Of a stretch of 64,000 nucleotides of DNA, positions 35,820-45,417 are shown in pieces. Origin of the DNA: Lactobacillus panisapium (lineage in GTDB: Bacteria; Bacillota; Bacilli; Lactobacillales; Lactobacillaceae); assembly GCF_019469265.1 (NCBI RefSeq), contig NZ_CP048268.1, forward strand, positions 1,147,501 through 1,211,500, read 5' to 3'. The position numbers were made by a program, and so were the translations under genes. Position 1 is the first letter of the stretch. Each line of letters opens with the position of its first letter. The notes beneath the pieces are model-generated. The model made no database searches. It was not told where the DNA came from and was given only the letters and a program-made list of their open reading frames with translations.

Positions 35820-36401
35820 TTGTATTTAAATATCTGGATTGCAGTTATGTCCGCTCTAATACTGGTGCTACTTATTTTTAACATTAGAAATTCACGTCGA
35901 TTTAACCTGTTTGACCATTGGCTCCACCACAAATTAGTTAGGCGACATGATGGTTTTAGTTGGCAAATAATCGCTTTTATTAATGACCCAAAACTTTTAG
36001 TAGTTTGGGATATTTTTTTGGCTAGTTTCTTAATTAACGAGCAAAAGGATTTAGCCGCACTTTGGGTTTTATTTACCCTTGGCTTTACCGATTTAAGCGG
36101 GCTACTATTAAAAAAATGGATGCACCGTAAGAGGCCACTCATGCACTCTAGTCTTGAAGACGGCTATAGCTTTCCTAGTGGCCATGTTTTAGGAACTACT
36201 ATTATGGTCTTAATTATTTGGGAACTTTTTGGAACAAAATTTGGTAATGGCCTAATAATTACACTAGCCGTCATTTGGATAATGGTAGTGATATCAAGGA
36301 TTAGTTTAAAAGCGCATTATCCATCTGATGTCATCGGTGCTACTTCTTTAGCCATCTTATGCTTTACCTTGTCGCAGCATATTTTTATTTTTCTACTCTA
36401 A
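35820..36401 (+). CDS. PAP2 family membrane phosphatase
   Basis: The 193-residue protein has the three acid-phosphatase motifs: KKWMHRKRP (near residue 97), the SFPSGHVLG motif (near 118) and SRISLKAHYPSDV (near 160), plus five to six helices. It would dephosphorylate a lipid phosphate, such as undecaprenyl pyrophosphate or phosphatidate. The start is a TTG with TAGGGA upstream; an ATG 27 bases later lacks an RBS. It stands alone. Confidence 0.88.
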   Translation: MYLNIWIAVMSALILVLLIFNIRNSRRFNLFDHWLHHKLVRRHDGFSWQIIAFINDPKLLVVWDIFLASFLINEQKDLAALWVLFTLGFTDLSGLLLKKWMHRKRPLMHSSLEDGYSFPSGHVLGTTIMVLIIWELFGTKFGNGLIITLAVIWIMVVISRISLKAHYPSDVIGATSLAILCFTLSQHIFIFLL

Positions 36402-36472
36402 GAAATTCAACTAATTAAACTAAAACAAAGTAGTCACTGCTTTTATTAAGGCAGTGTTTTTATAAGCAAAAA

Positions 36473-36503
36473 GGACTAATTTCAAAATGAAATTAGTCCT
36501 TCT
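36473..36503 (-). terminator. Terminator after lctP
   Basis: Minus strand AAGGACTAATTTC / GAAATTAGTCCTT with a T run. Confidence 0.85.
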
Positions 36504-36562
36504 TTACTTGCAATAACAGATAGCTATTATACAAAATAAAGTCAATATGTCATTGAACTTCT

Positions 36563-38119
36563 TTATAACATGTAGAGTATCTTACCAAGTACAAAAACAA
36601 TCACACACAGTACCAATGTATACATTACACAATATGGAAGAGCCTTTTTCAAAAGTATGCCTTCTTGACCTTCAAGCTTAGTGGCGCCAGTTGCAATAGC
36701 AATACTTTGTGGTGAAATCATTTTACCAGCAGTTGCACCAGCCATATTAGCAGCTGCTAGCCAATAAGGGTTAACACTCAACGCGTTAGCTGCCTGTACT
36801 TGTAAAGCTCCGAATAATACGTTGGCAGAAGTATCACTACCAGTAATAAAGATGCCTAGAACACCAATGATTGGCGAAATTACCGGGTAAAAAGGTCCAG
36901 TTAATTTAACCAAGCTGATTGCGATTGTAGCAATCATTCCACTATAACCCATTACTTTTGACAAACCTACAATAGCACAAACGGTTACAATAGTTTTAGT
37001 CAGTTGTTTAATCGTGTCAAAAAGCACTGAAAGCATTTGTTTTAATGATAACCCTTGAATTGCGCCACCAATAAAACTTGATAATAGAATTAGAGTACCG
37101 GGAGATGATAGCCAGTCTATATCAACTGGTTTAGCACCAAGGCCATTGTAGAAGTGAAAACTTGTTTTGACATTAGCTAAAGCATCCTTGATTGATGGAA
37201 ACAGTGAAGAGGTAAAAATAATTAAGACAAATACCAAAATAAATGGTAGCCAAGCTTTAATTTTATCTCCAGTTGTTTTAGTATCGGTGTCAGTATCAGT
37301 ATCGGGCTGTGGTGTTGCTTCCTGCTCTTTATTAGCATATAGTCTAGTGATGAAAACTAAAGATAAAATACAAATAATCGCGCCTACAATTGATGGTAAT
37401 TCTGGCCCCATATATTTAGTAATGAAAATTTGTGGAACCGCAAAGGTAAAACCGGCCATAAACGTCGAGAAAAGTACGCCATTTCCTTTAAAAGATTTCA
37501 GGCCTTTCCCAGATGTAAGCAGTACTAAAACGAACGGAATGATCATAATCAAAAAGAACAATTGGATAGCTACGAAATAAGATAATTCTGTAGATCCAAG
37601 CCCCGTAACCTTTGCCAAAGTTGTAATTGGTAAACCTACAGCACCAAAAGCAGTTGGAGCCGTATTGGCAATTAGACACACAACTGCAGCTTTAAGTGGG
37701 TTCATTCCCAAAATAATTAAAATACTTGCTGGAATGGCAACCGAAGTACCAAAGCCTGCAACTGCTTCTAAAAAGCCACCTAAGCCCCAAGCAAGAATCA
37801 ATACCAAAATCCTCATATCTTTTGTGATCGAAGTAAGCATCGACATGATAGTATCAAGTCCGCCTGATTTTTTACTAATATTGTAAATAAAAAGAGCCGA
37901 TATGATTACATAAATGATAGGCCAAATTGCCATCATAATGCCATCCATACCAGCAGTAATACTATTTATAAACGAAAAGTTAAAACCCAAAACGCTAAGC
38001 ACAATTGCGCCAACAAATCCAATTGCACATGCAACGTCTCCACGTACATGAAAAACACCCAAAGATATGATTAACCAAACTATGGGAATAAGGGCAATAA
38101 CTGTTTTAACTAAATCCAT
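36563..38119 (-). CDS. lctP: LctP/LldP family lactate permease
   Basis: The 518-residue protein has 12-14 hydrophobic segments and LctP signatures: LAWGLGGFLEAVAGFGTSVA near residue 110, NTAPTAFGAVGLPI near 152 and TGSDTSANVLFGALQ near 430. It moves lactate (or glycolate) with protons. A cytoplasmic loop near residue 270 holds a short Asp-Thr repeat (PDTDTDTDTKTT). A cre-like site lies upstream at 38304-38317. In a lactic fermenter it could take up or release lactate. Confidence 0.92.
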   Translation of the reverse strand: MDLVKTVIALIPIVWLIISLGVFHVRGDVACAIGFVGAIVLSVLGFNFSFINSITAGMDGIMMAIWPIIYVIISALFIYNISKKSGGLDTIMSMLTSITKDMRILVLILAWGLGGFLEAVAGFGTSVAIPASILIILGMNPLKAAVVCLIANTAPTAFGAVGLPITTLAKVTGLGSTELSYFVAIQLFFLIMIIPFVLVLLTSGKGLKSFKGNGVLFSTFMAGFTFAVPQIFITKYMGPELPSIVGAIICILSLVFITRLYANKEQEATPQPDTDTDTDTKTTGDKIKAWLPFILVFVLIIFTSSLFPSIKDALANVKTSFHFYNGLGAKPVDIDWLSSPGTLILLSSFIGGAIQGLSLKQMLSVLFDTIKQLTKTIVTVCAIVGLSKVMGYSGMIATIAISLVKLTGPFYPVISPIIGVLGIFITGSDTSANVLFGALQVQAANALSVNPYWLAAANMAGATAGKMISPQSIAIATGATKLEGQEGILLKKALPYCVMYTLVLCVIVFVLGKILYML

Positions 38120-38303
38120 TCTAATTCCTCCGTTTACTCACTCAAAAAAATGAATAAGATAATTCCTTCAAAATTCAAAAAAACTACACGAAAAAGTATT
38201 ATTCGTTTCCTAAGAGACAAATAACGAATTAAAATGTAAATTATTACCCATACGATATTTTAGCACGTTAAAAAGTAGATTTAAACATGATTTGACAGTT
38301 TAT

Positions 38304-38317
38304 TGTAATCGATTTCA
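38304..38317 (+). promoter_or_regulatory. cre-like site upstream of lctP
   Basis: TGTAATCGATTTCA fits the CcpA consensus with a CG centre, about 185 bases before the lctP start. Confidence 0.5.
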
Positions 38318-38353
38318 GCAAACCGTGTAATTTAAGTCTGAAACAGCACAAAA

Positions 38354-38382
38354 AAGAGATTAACTCTGCAAAAAAGTTAATC
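38354..38382 (-). terminator. Second hairpin after degV
   Basis: Minus strand GAGATTAAC...GTTAATCTC followed by TTTTTT, 100 bases past the first hairpin. Confidence 0.7.
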
Positions 38383-38439
38383 TCATAATGAATAATTCGT
38401 AATTTATAAGTATCACTTCAATAAGATTTTTTAACTAAA

Positions 38440-38472
38440 AAAGTAGTTCACATTATCATGTTGAACTGCTTT
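38440..38472 (-). terminator. Terminator after degV
   Basis: Minus strand AAAAGCAGTTCAACA / TGTGAACTACTTTTTT hairpin with T run. Confidence 0.75.
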
Positions 38473-38485
38473 TTGCTGTTAAAAA

Positions 38486-39316
38486 TTAAAGGTCATCAAA
38501 GCCAATCATCAGACTGCCCTCTTCAGCATAAAAGGAACATAATCCGCGCATCGATCGAATAATAATATCAGCTTGCGGATAAAGAGAAAGGATCTTTTGC
38601 TTTAAGGTTTCTGCGTCCTTCTCATTTCTGCACTGATCAATAATTACTCGTCCACCACGGTATTTGCGCTCTTCCATTAATTTTAGAACTTCTTTAAATG
38701 CTCGTTTCATTCCCCGCACTTTTGAAATGGGCTCAAGCTTGCCTTCATTACTGGCTGTTCCTACCACGTCAATATTTAACATTTTGGCAACCTTGGCCAC
38801 CGCAATATTGACCCGACCATTTAACGCTAAATTATGTAATGATTGCAAAATAACCAGCAGATGAGTGTGCGTTTTATATTGCGAAATTTTTTGTTCGATG
38901 TCTACAAATCTTGTTTTACTATTAACTAGACGCTCAATTTCTTCCCTTATAATTGAAATTTCTGGGCCAGCTGTTCGGGAATCAACCACGATTACCTTGC
39001 TGCCCGGATTATCTTTTTCATAAATTTGTTTTGCCTGGTAAGCTGATGAGAAACTTCCACTTAAGCCACTAGTAATTGTCAACATAATAGCTCGTTTACT
39101 GCCTTCAAGAGCTTTGAGCCATTCATCAATGCTTGGACAAGAGGTTCTTCCTTCTTCTGTGTTTGTTTCCATGCTACTTAAAAAGTCATCCATATCAAGA
39201 TCTTCATTATCAAGGAAATCTTTACCTGCAATTGTAACTGTTAAAGGAACAACTGTTAACTTTTCACTAGCACGATCATTAGAGCCAGAATCAATTATTA
39301 ATTTTACTTCTTCCAT
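38486..39316 (-). CDS. DegV family fatty-acid-binding protein
   Basis: The 276-residue protein has the DegV pattern: LIIDSGSND, TVVPLTVTI, EEGRTSCPSIDEWLKALE, TITSGLSGSFSSAYQA near residue 80 and VVDSRTAG near 110. DegV/FakB proteins hold a fatty acid for phosphorylation by FakA. No fakA gene is adjacent. GGATGC precedes the ATG. Confidence 0.92.
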   Translation of the reverse strand: MEEVKLIIDSGSNDRASEKLTVVPLTVTIAGKDFLDNEDLDMDDFLSSMETNTEEGRTSCPSIDEWLKALEGSKRAIMLTITSGLSGSFSSAYQAKQIYEKDNPGSKVIVVDSRTAGPEISIIREEIERLVNSKTRFVDIEQKISQYKTHTHLLVILQSLHNLALNGRVNIAVAKVAKMLNIDVVGTASNEGKLEPISKVRGMKRAFKEVLKLMEERKYRGGRVIIDQCRNEKDAETLKQKILSLYPQADIIIRSMRGLCSFYAEEGSLMIGFDDL

Positions 39317-39560
39317 AAAAAAGCATCCTTATATAGAAAATAAACCATTCAAACTTAAAAATGTATAGCTAAATGATAAAGCAAATTACTTAAAAAAGCG
39401 ACAAAATCTTTTTAAATTTTTTTAACACTAGAAATCGTTTACAAATGTTTACATAATCACAAAGTTAGGCTAAAATTTGTTCTGTAGAGATGGAGCCCTT
39501 GCTCCTCTTAATGTATGTACTAGACGTTAGTACAGCATTTATTATTTAGGAGGTTTTTAG

Positions 39561-40847
39561 ATGTTAAAATCAGTCATTGAAAATGTTCATGCACTGGAAA
39601 TCTATGATTCACGTGGTAACCCAACTGTAGAAGCTTTTGTTACTCTTTCAAACGGTGTCGTAGGTAAGGCTGAAGTTCCATCAGGTGCTTCAACTGGTGA
39701 AAACGAAGCAGTTGAATTACGTGATGGCGGCGACCGTGTTGGTGGTAAAGGTGTTTCTAAAGCAGTTAACAATGTTAATACTAAGATTGCTGAAGCTTTA
39801 AAGGGATTAGACCCACACGACCAAGCTAATATCGACCGTGTTATGATCGAATTAGATGGTACACCAAACAAGGCTGAACTTGGTGCTAATGCCATTTTAG
39901 GTGTGTCAATGGCTACTGCTGATGCAGCTGCTAAAGACAGTCACCAACCTTTGTACAGATACCTTGGCGGTACTGACCTTGAAATGCCACAAACTTTCCA
40001 CAACGTTATTAACGGTGGTGAGCACGCAGACAACGGTATTGATGTACAGGAATTCATGATTACCCCAGTTAAGAAGACTTCATTCCGTGATGGTTTTGAA
40101 AAGATTGTTAACACTTACCACACTTTGAAGAAAGTTCTTGAAGACATGGGTTACGAAACTGGCCTCGGTGACGAAGGTGGTTTTGCTCCTAACATGAAGA
40201 ACTCTGAAGAAGCTTTACAAGCTTTACACGATGCTATCGTTAAAGCTGGTTACAAGCCTGGTGAAGACATTGCCATTGCTTGTGACTGTGCTGCTTCATA
40301 CTTCTACAACAAAGAAGACGGCAAGTACCACTTCGAAGGTAAGGTATTTGACGATGAACAATTAGCAGAATACTACGACAAGTTGCTTGATGAGTTCCCA
40401 GAATTGATTTCAATTGAAGACCCATACGATGAAAACGATGTTGATGGTATGATCAAATTCACTCAAAGCCATAAAGACAGAATTCAAATTGTGTTAGATG
40501 ACTTCATTTGTACTAATCCTAAGCTTTTAACTAAAGCTATCAAGGAAGGTGCTGGTAACGCATCATTAATCAAATTGAACCAAATCGGTACTGTTACTGA
40601 AACTTTGGAAACTATCCGTCTTTCACGTAAGAATGGCTACAACACCATGATTTCTCACCGTTCAGGTGAAACTGGTGACACATTCATCGCTGACTTTGCT
40701 GTTGCTGTTAACGGTGGTCAACTTAAGACTGGTGCCCCAGCTCGTTCAGAACGTGTTGAAAAGTACAACCGTTTACTTGAAATCGAAGAAGAACTCGGTG
40801 AAGGTGAACGTTTAGCTACATTCCCAGACAGCGTTGACAAGGATTAA
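39561..40847 (+). CDS. eno: Enolase
   Basis: The 428-residue protein has EIYDSRGNPTVEAFV, SGASTGENEAVELRDG and VLDDFICTNPKLL with the Asp metal ligand; SHRSGETGD near residue 370 supplies the catalytic loop. It converts 2-phosphoglycerate to PEP. AGGAGG precedes the ATG. Codon use is strongly biased, as expected for a highly expressed gene. LAB enolases can also appear at the surface, which the sequence does not show. Confidence 0.97.
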   Translation: MLKSVIENVHALEIYDSRGNPTVEAFVTLSNGVVGKAEVPSGASTGENEAVELRDGGDRVGGKGVSKAVNNVNTKIAEALKGLDPHDQANIDRVMIELDGTPNKAELGANAILGVSMATADAAAKDSHQPLYRYLGGTDLEMPQTFHNVINGGEHADNGIDVQEFMITPVKKTSFRDGFEKIVNTYHTLKKVLEDMGYETGLGDEGGFAPNMKNSEEALQALHDAIVKAGYKPGEDIAIACDCAASYFYNKEDGKYHFEGKVFDDEQLAEYYDKLLDEFPELISIEDPYDENDVDGMIKFTQSHKDRIQIVLDDFICTNPKLLTKAIKEGAGNASLIKLNQIGTVTETLETIRLSRKNGYNTMISHRSGETGDTFIADFAVAVNGGQLKTGAPARSERVEKYNRLLEIEEELGEGERLATFPDSVDKD

Positions 40848-40863
40848 TTAATTTTAATTCAAT

Positions 40864-40893
40864 AAAAAGCCTGCAGTGTTGCAGGCTTTTTAT
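40864..40893 (+). terminator. Terminator after eno
   Basis: AAAAGCCTGCA / TGCAGGCTTTTT hairpin. Confidence 0.9.
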
Positions 40894-40958
40894 GTACCCA
40901 ATTTTGTTTTTGCAAGTGTTATAATTTATAAAAATAAAAGTTTTAACGGTTAATATCT

Positions 40959-41501
40959 ATGAAAAAAATAAGTGATTTTTATGATCCCCAGTTACCAACA
41001 CTACTAATGTCGATTCATCCAGAATACGTCAACCAGATCTTACAAGGAACTAAAATTATTGAGTACCGCAAAAGATTTTTTAAGGAAAAATTTCAGGCCT
41101 TTGTTTACACAACTGGTGCCCAGGGAGGCATTCAGTTATTTTTGACTTGCGCCCCGGCGATTCGTGACGATGCTCAAGTCTTAGCAAAGATTGGTCAGAG
41201 AATCCAACATGATGATTTTAATGAGATTTATGATTACTTCCTTCCCAAAAATACGGGCTGTATCCTCCCTATTCTTGCAACTACTTCAATAAAGAAAGTT
41301 GCATTGTCAAAAATAAGACAAATATTACCGTCAATTGCGATTCCGCAAAGTTACCTCTTTTTGGATGCTTCTGATAAATTAATCTTGCTCAATTTCCTAT
41401 TAAAGCAAGATGCAATTAAACACAAAACTAATCAGTGGGAACACCATTTTGCTAATATTGCTAATATCAAAAAAGAACCAACCGACATTAGACTATTTTA
41501 A
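40959..41501 (+). CDS. ASCH-domain-like protein
   Basis: The 180-residue protein begins with LLMSIHPEYVNQILQGTK followed by IIEYRKRFF, a segment typical of ASCH/PUA-like folds that bind RNA or modified nucleotides. The fold probably continues to GGIQLFLTCAPAI. The C-terminal half (KKVALSKIRQILPSIAIPQS) is not recognised. No partner gene is obvious; it stands between eno and yxeA. Function is unproven for this group. Confidence 0.65.
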   Translation: MKKISDFYDPQLPTLLMSIHPEYVNQILQGTKIIEYRKRFFKEKFQAFVYTTGAQGGIQLFLTCAPAIRDDAQVLAKIGQRIQHDDFNEIYDYFLPKNTGCILPILATTSIKKVALSKIRQILPSIAIPQSYLFLDASDKLILLNFLLKQDAIKHKTNQWEHHFANIANIKKEPTDIRLF

Positions 41502-41507
41502 CCTAGC

Positions 41508-41588
41508 AAAAAAAGAGTCCGGCTTATTAAGCTAAATTCCATAGCAGACAGCTTTTGATGGCGCTAGTTTAACAGCAGGACTTTTTTT
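41508..41588. terminator. Bidirectional hairpin between the ASCH-like gene and yxeA
   Basis: AAAAAAAGAGTCC and AGGACTTTTTTT are outer arms around a 55-base loop with inner pairing; it serves both converging genes. Confidence 0.6.
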
Positions 41589-41589
41589 G

Positions 41590-41925
41590 TTATTCAGCTC
41601 TTTTCTTGGCTGCCAAAAATTCTTTTTTACTAATATACTCAATTGAGCGCACGTATTGGCCCTTATGATCAATAGCAATGTATTTTTCGTTAGGTGAATA
41701 TCCGCCAACGTACTTAATTTTATAAGGTAGTAATTTCCCATTTTTTGGATTGAAAGATTGGACAGAATAATATTTTTGCGTATTTTGCGGAACCTCCGCA
41801 TAGCTGATTGTTTCCGTAATCAATGGATTGAACCTATCGGAAATTGAATTATGAAAAACAAACGGCACACACAGCAAAAGGACAATTGCTGTGACAATGA
41901 TAATCTTCAATTTTTTACTTGTCAT
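41590..41925 (-). CDS. YxeA family (DUF1093) secreted or membrane-anchored protein
   Basis: The 111-residue protein has one N-terminal helix (IIIVTAIVLLLCVPFVF) and the DUF1093 pattern QKYYSVQSFNPKNGKLLPY and YIAIDHKGQYVRSIEYIS. AGGAG precedes the ATG at 41925. The family is widespread in Firmicutes, often in stress regulons; its role is not known. Confidence 0.85.
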   Translation of the reverse strand: MTSKKLKIIIVTAIVLLLCVPFVFHNSISDRFNPLITETISYAEVPQNTQKYYSVQSFNPKNGKLLPYKIKYVGGYSPNEKYIAIDHKGQYVRSIEYISKKEFLAAKKRAE

Positions 41926-42248
41926 ATTTATTCTCCTCATTCGTTAACTATTAAAACTGGTCTAAACTATTGCCTTCTCAATGGTATTTATTCACTTAAC
42001 CGTTTAAAAACTAATAAATAGGAAAAAACTTTTCATCAGTTTTAAAAGCCAGTACAAAGATAACTTTAGATATAGATTAATAGTATGCGGTTACTTTTAA
42101 AATACAAATCGCCTTATCTTAAAATAACTTTAAAAAGTCGAAATTTATTTAGAATAATTGGAAACGTTACCTCAGCTTATTAGCTAGAAATAACTGTGTA
42201 ATTATGCTAATTTAGACTATGAATTAATAAAGGTAAGGAAGGAAAATT
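41926..42248. other. Intergenic region upstream of the P3A ATPase
   Basis: Apart from a weak cre-like TTGGAAACGTTACC near 42158 I see no RNA or operator. The region must hold the divergent promoters of yxeA and the ATPase gene. Confidence 0.5.
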
Positions 42249-44522
42249 ATGTCTGAAAAAAATAGTGGCTTGACTCAAGCCCAAGCAGATAAGCTCCTCA
42301 AACAAAATGGGTTAAATGAAGTTCCTGAACCACAATTTAACTTTTTCAAAGAATTTTTATCTAAGCTATGGAACTTGTCAGCCTGGATTTTGGAAGCTGC
42401 CTTAATTCTAGAATGTATTCTAGGTAAATGGATTCAATCATTATTTGTTTTGTTAATGCTTTTGTTTGCAGCATGGAATGGTGCTTCTAAGAAAAAGCAA
42501 TCCCGCCGCGTTTTAAACAATATTTCACATAAACTGACACCTAAAGTTTCAGTTGAGCGTGATGGTAAATGGCAAAATATTGATTCAAAGTATTTAGTAA
42601 CTGGTGATTTAATCAGCATTCAGGCTGGTGATGTTTTAGCAGCTGACGTTAAAATTATTAGTGGCCAAGTTTCATTTGACGAGAGTTCAATTACTGGTGA
42701 AGCTAAAACTGTTAGAAAAGAGCAAGACGACACTGGCTTTGCCGGTACAACAGTGATTGAGGGTAACGGTTTAGCTATCGTAACTGCCACCGGTGCCAAT
42801 TCCCGTTCTGGTAAAACAATTAACCTGATCAATAATTCTGCTGCCCCCGGTCACTTACAACAATTACTTACTAAAATTATCTATTATCTTTGTATATTAG
42901 ATGGTATCTTAACACTAGTTATTGTCATTGCCTCCTTCTTCAAGGGTGGCGATTTGAATAACTTAATTAACATGTTGCCATTCTTGGCTATGATGTTTAT
43001 TGCATCAATTCCTGTGGCAATGCCATCCACTTTTGCCCTCTCAAACTCGTTTGAAGCAACTCGGTTGAGTAAAGAAGGCGTATTAACTTCTGATTTAACG
43101 GGAATTCAAGACGCAGCCAATTTGAACTTATTATTACTTGATAAAACGGGAACAATAACCGAAAACAAAACGGCTGTTTCTAACTGGACCAATTTTAGTA
43201 ATCTAGACGATAAAACCGTTTTAGAGCTTGCTTCTGCAGCTACAGATCAAAGAAATAAAAAAATTATTGACAATGCAATCGATGATTATGTCTCTAAATT
43301 AGGTTTAACTATTAGGACAAGCGACAATTTTACTCCCTTTACATCTGGCACAGGTTATTCAATGGCCGAAATTGATAGCCATAACGTTAAACTTGGTTCT
43401 TTTAAGCAGCTGTCCCTAATCGACAAAGCTGCCAATGACAAGATTAAGGAAATTGACTTTGGCGCCGGTCGTTCGGTAGCCCTTTTAATTGATGACAAAT
43501 TAGCTGGCGTTTTTATTCTTCAAGATCAAGTACGGTCTGATTCCAAACAAGCATTGGCAGAATTGAAAAAGCGCGGCGTTTTACCAATTATGTTAACTGG
43601 TGATAACCAAAAAACAGCCGAAGCTGTAGCTCGCGAGGTCGACCTTAAAGGAGAAGTCATTTCGATTCACGACTTTAATGATCAAACTGATACTAGCAAA
43701 TTAGCCGGTATTGCGGATGTTTTACCAGAAGATAAGTTAAAAATGGTGAAATTTTTCCAACAAAAAGGCTATATTGTCGGTATGACTGGTGATGGTGTCA
43801 ATGACTCCCCTGCTCTGCGTCAAGCAGAAGTTGGTATCGCTGTATCAAATGCAGCCGATGTTGCTAAACGTTCTGGTAAGATGGTTTTACTTAACGATGG
43901 TCTCACTTCAATTGTCAAAATTTTAGATGCTGGTCACCGGGTTTATCAACGAATGACTACCTGGTCATTAACTAAATTAGCCAGAACCGCTCAATTAACA
44001 ATGCTATTAACCTTTGGCTATCTTTTCTTTGACTATATCCCAATGGCACTAAACGCAATGGTCATTTACACCATCATGAATAATATGGTGACGATGATGA
44101 TTGGAACCGACAGAACGCATATTACTTATCAGCCTGAAAATTGGAACATGGCCAAATTAGCTAAAATAGCCTTTTCGCTAGCTTCTGGCTGGACGATAGT
44201 TGGTATTATCGCTATTGCTTACCTTAATACTCATGGTTGGAGCCACGGAACAATTTCAACGATGGTCTATGTCTACCTTGTTTTAAGTGCAATGTTTATT
44301 ATTATGATTACCAGAACAAAACGTTATTTCTGGCAAGACTACCCTTCAAAAGCGGTAGGACTAACTCAATTAGGAGATATTATCTTAACGATCATCTTGG
44401 CAATATTCGGAATTGCAATGACTAAGATTAGTTGGATGAATTTACTGTTAGTCTTTATCGTGGCACTACTTGCCGCAATCGTAATTGATTTGTTCTACCA
44501 ACCGATTATGAAAAATAGATAA
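42249..44522 (+). CDS. P-type ATPase of the P3A (proton pump) type
   Basis: The 757-residue protein has the P-type core: LLLLDKTGTITENKT (phosphorylated Asp near residue 300), MLTGDNQKTAEAVA near 450, and GMTGDGVNDSPALRQAEVG near 515, with PVAMPSTFAL in helix M4. It resembles fungal and bacterial plasma-membrane H+-ATPases with a short N-terminus (LTQAQADKLLKQNGLNEV). The actuator motif is TGEA instead of TGES. It should export protons for pH homeostasis, complementing F1Fo. Mg2+ or Ca2+ transport is a less likely alternative. Confidence 0.88.
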   Translation: MSEKNSGLTQAQADKLLKQNGLNEVPEPQFNFFKEFLSKLWNLSAWILEAALILECILGKWIQSLFVLLMLLFAAWNGASKKKQSRRVLNNISHKLTPKVSVERDGKWQNIDSKYLVTGDLISIQAGDVLAADVKIISGQVSFDESSITGEAKTVRKEQDDTGFAGTTVIEGNGLAIVTATGANSRSGKTINLINNSAAPGHLQQLLTKIIYYLCILDGILTLVIVIASFFKGGDLNNLINMLPFLAMMFIASIPVAMPSTFALSNSFEATRLSKEGVLTSDLTGIQDAANLNLLLLDKTGTITENKTAVSNWTNFSNLDDKTVLELASAATDQRNKKIIDNAIDDYVSKLGLTIRTSDNFTPFTSGTGYSMAEIDSHNVKLGSFKQLSLIDKAANDKIKEIDFGAGRSVALLIDDKLAGVFILQDQVRSDSKQALAELKKRGVLPIMLTGDNQKTAEAVAREVDLKGEVISIHDFNDQTDTSKLAGIADVLPEDKLKMVKFFQQKGYIVGMTGDGVNDSPALRQAEVGIAVSNAADVAKRSGKMVLLNDGLTSIVKILDAGHRVYQRMTTWSLTKLARTAQLTMLLTFGYLFFDYIPMALNAMVIYTIMNNMVTMMIGTDRTHITYQPENWNMAKLAKIAFSLASGWTIVGIIAIAYLNTHGWSHGTISTMVYVYLVLSAMFIIMITRTKRYFWQDYPSKAVGLTQLGDIILTIILAIFGIAMTKISWMNLLLVFIVALLAAIVIDLFYQPIMKNR

Positions 44523-44542
44523 CTTTTACAATACTGCTAAAG

Positions 44543-44574
44543 CTGGATCCCTTCATCTAGGGATCCAGTTTTTT
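44543..44574 (+). terminator. Terminator after the P3A ATPase
   Basis: CTGGATCCC / GGGATCCAG hairpin followed by T6. Confidence 0.9.
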
Positions 44575-44622
44575 GGTTTAATTAATTATCATTGAATCAA
44601 TATCTCTTATTTAAAAAAATAC

Positions 44623-45417
44623 TTAGATTCTTTTAGCAAGATGTATTAAATAAGTCAAGAGATAAAGCATAACCTCAATTGTTGCAATAAAAAAGGTTAC
44701 GGGCCAATTAGTAATAAAGCCCAAGATGAGCCCCAACCATACACCAACTAAAGCGACGCAAACGGAAATGATAATCATTGCTGGAATTGTTTTTCCTAAA
44801 TAGCAGGCAGTTGCAGGTGGTAACGTAAGCAAGATAAAAACCAATAAAGAACCGACTATTTGTGAACCGATGGCTACCGAGATAGCCAGTGCAAACAAGA
44901 AAACGAGACTGACCAAGCTCGTATGAACATTATGAGCAAGTGCACCAATGTGATCAAATGAATCAAAATTTAGATTTTTTTGGAATAATAAGATCAGTAG
45001 TAAAACAATCAGCGATAGAAGAACTAATTCTGTTACGCCTTGCCTATCAACACCAATAATATTTCCAAATAAGATATTTGTAGCATAACTGCTATTAGAA
45101 CCAGAAATAGCTAAAAATAGGACCCCTAGCCCGACAAAAAGCGCCGAAACAGCACTAATTGAAGATTCCTTTTGTTCACTGTGCACTGATAACTCACCAA
45201 CACTTAGCGAGCCCAAAACTGTAAATAACAGCATCCCCCATAATGGCGCAATCCCCAAATAAATAGCGAAAGCCGCACCAGCAAAGCCAATTTCTGACAA
45301 TGTATGAGCGAGAAAAGCATAACTGCGTGCAATTACATAGACCCCAACAACGCCACAAGTAATCGCAATGAAGGTACTTGCTAAGAAGGCGTAGCGCATA
45401 AAATCATATTGAAACAT
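44623..45417 (-). CDS. Mn/Zn-type ABC transporter permease
   Basis: The 264-residue protein has eight or so hydrophobic segments and the ABC-3 signature: ARSYAFLAHTLSEIGFAGAA near residue 30 and VGSLLVFILLTLPPATACYL near 195. It forms the channel for Mn2+, Zn2+ or Fe2+ with the ATPase that overlaps its start by one base. No substrate-binding lipoprotein gene is adjacent. Confidence 0.9.
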   Translation of the reverse strand: MFQYDFMRYAFLASTFIAITCGVVGVYVIARSYAFLAHTLSEIGFAGAAFAIYLGIAPLWGMLLFTVLGSLSVGELSVHSEQKESSISAVSALFVGLGVLFLAISGSNSSYATNILFGNIIGVDRQGVTELVLLSLIVLLLILLFQKNLNFDSFDHIGALAHNVHTSLVSLVFLFALAISVAIGSQIVGSLLVFILLTLPPATACYLGKTIPAMIIISVCVALVGVWLGLILGFITNWPVTFFIATIEVMLYLLTYLIHLAKRI

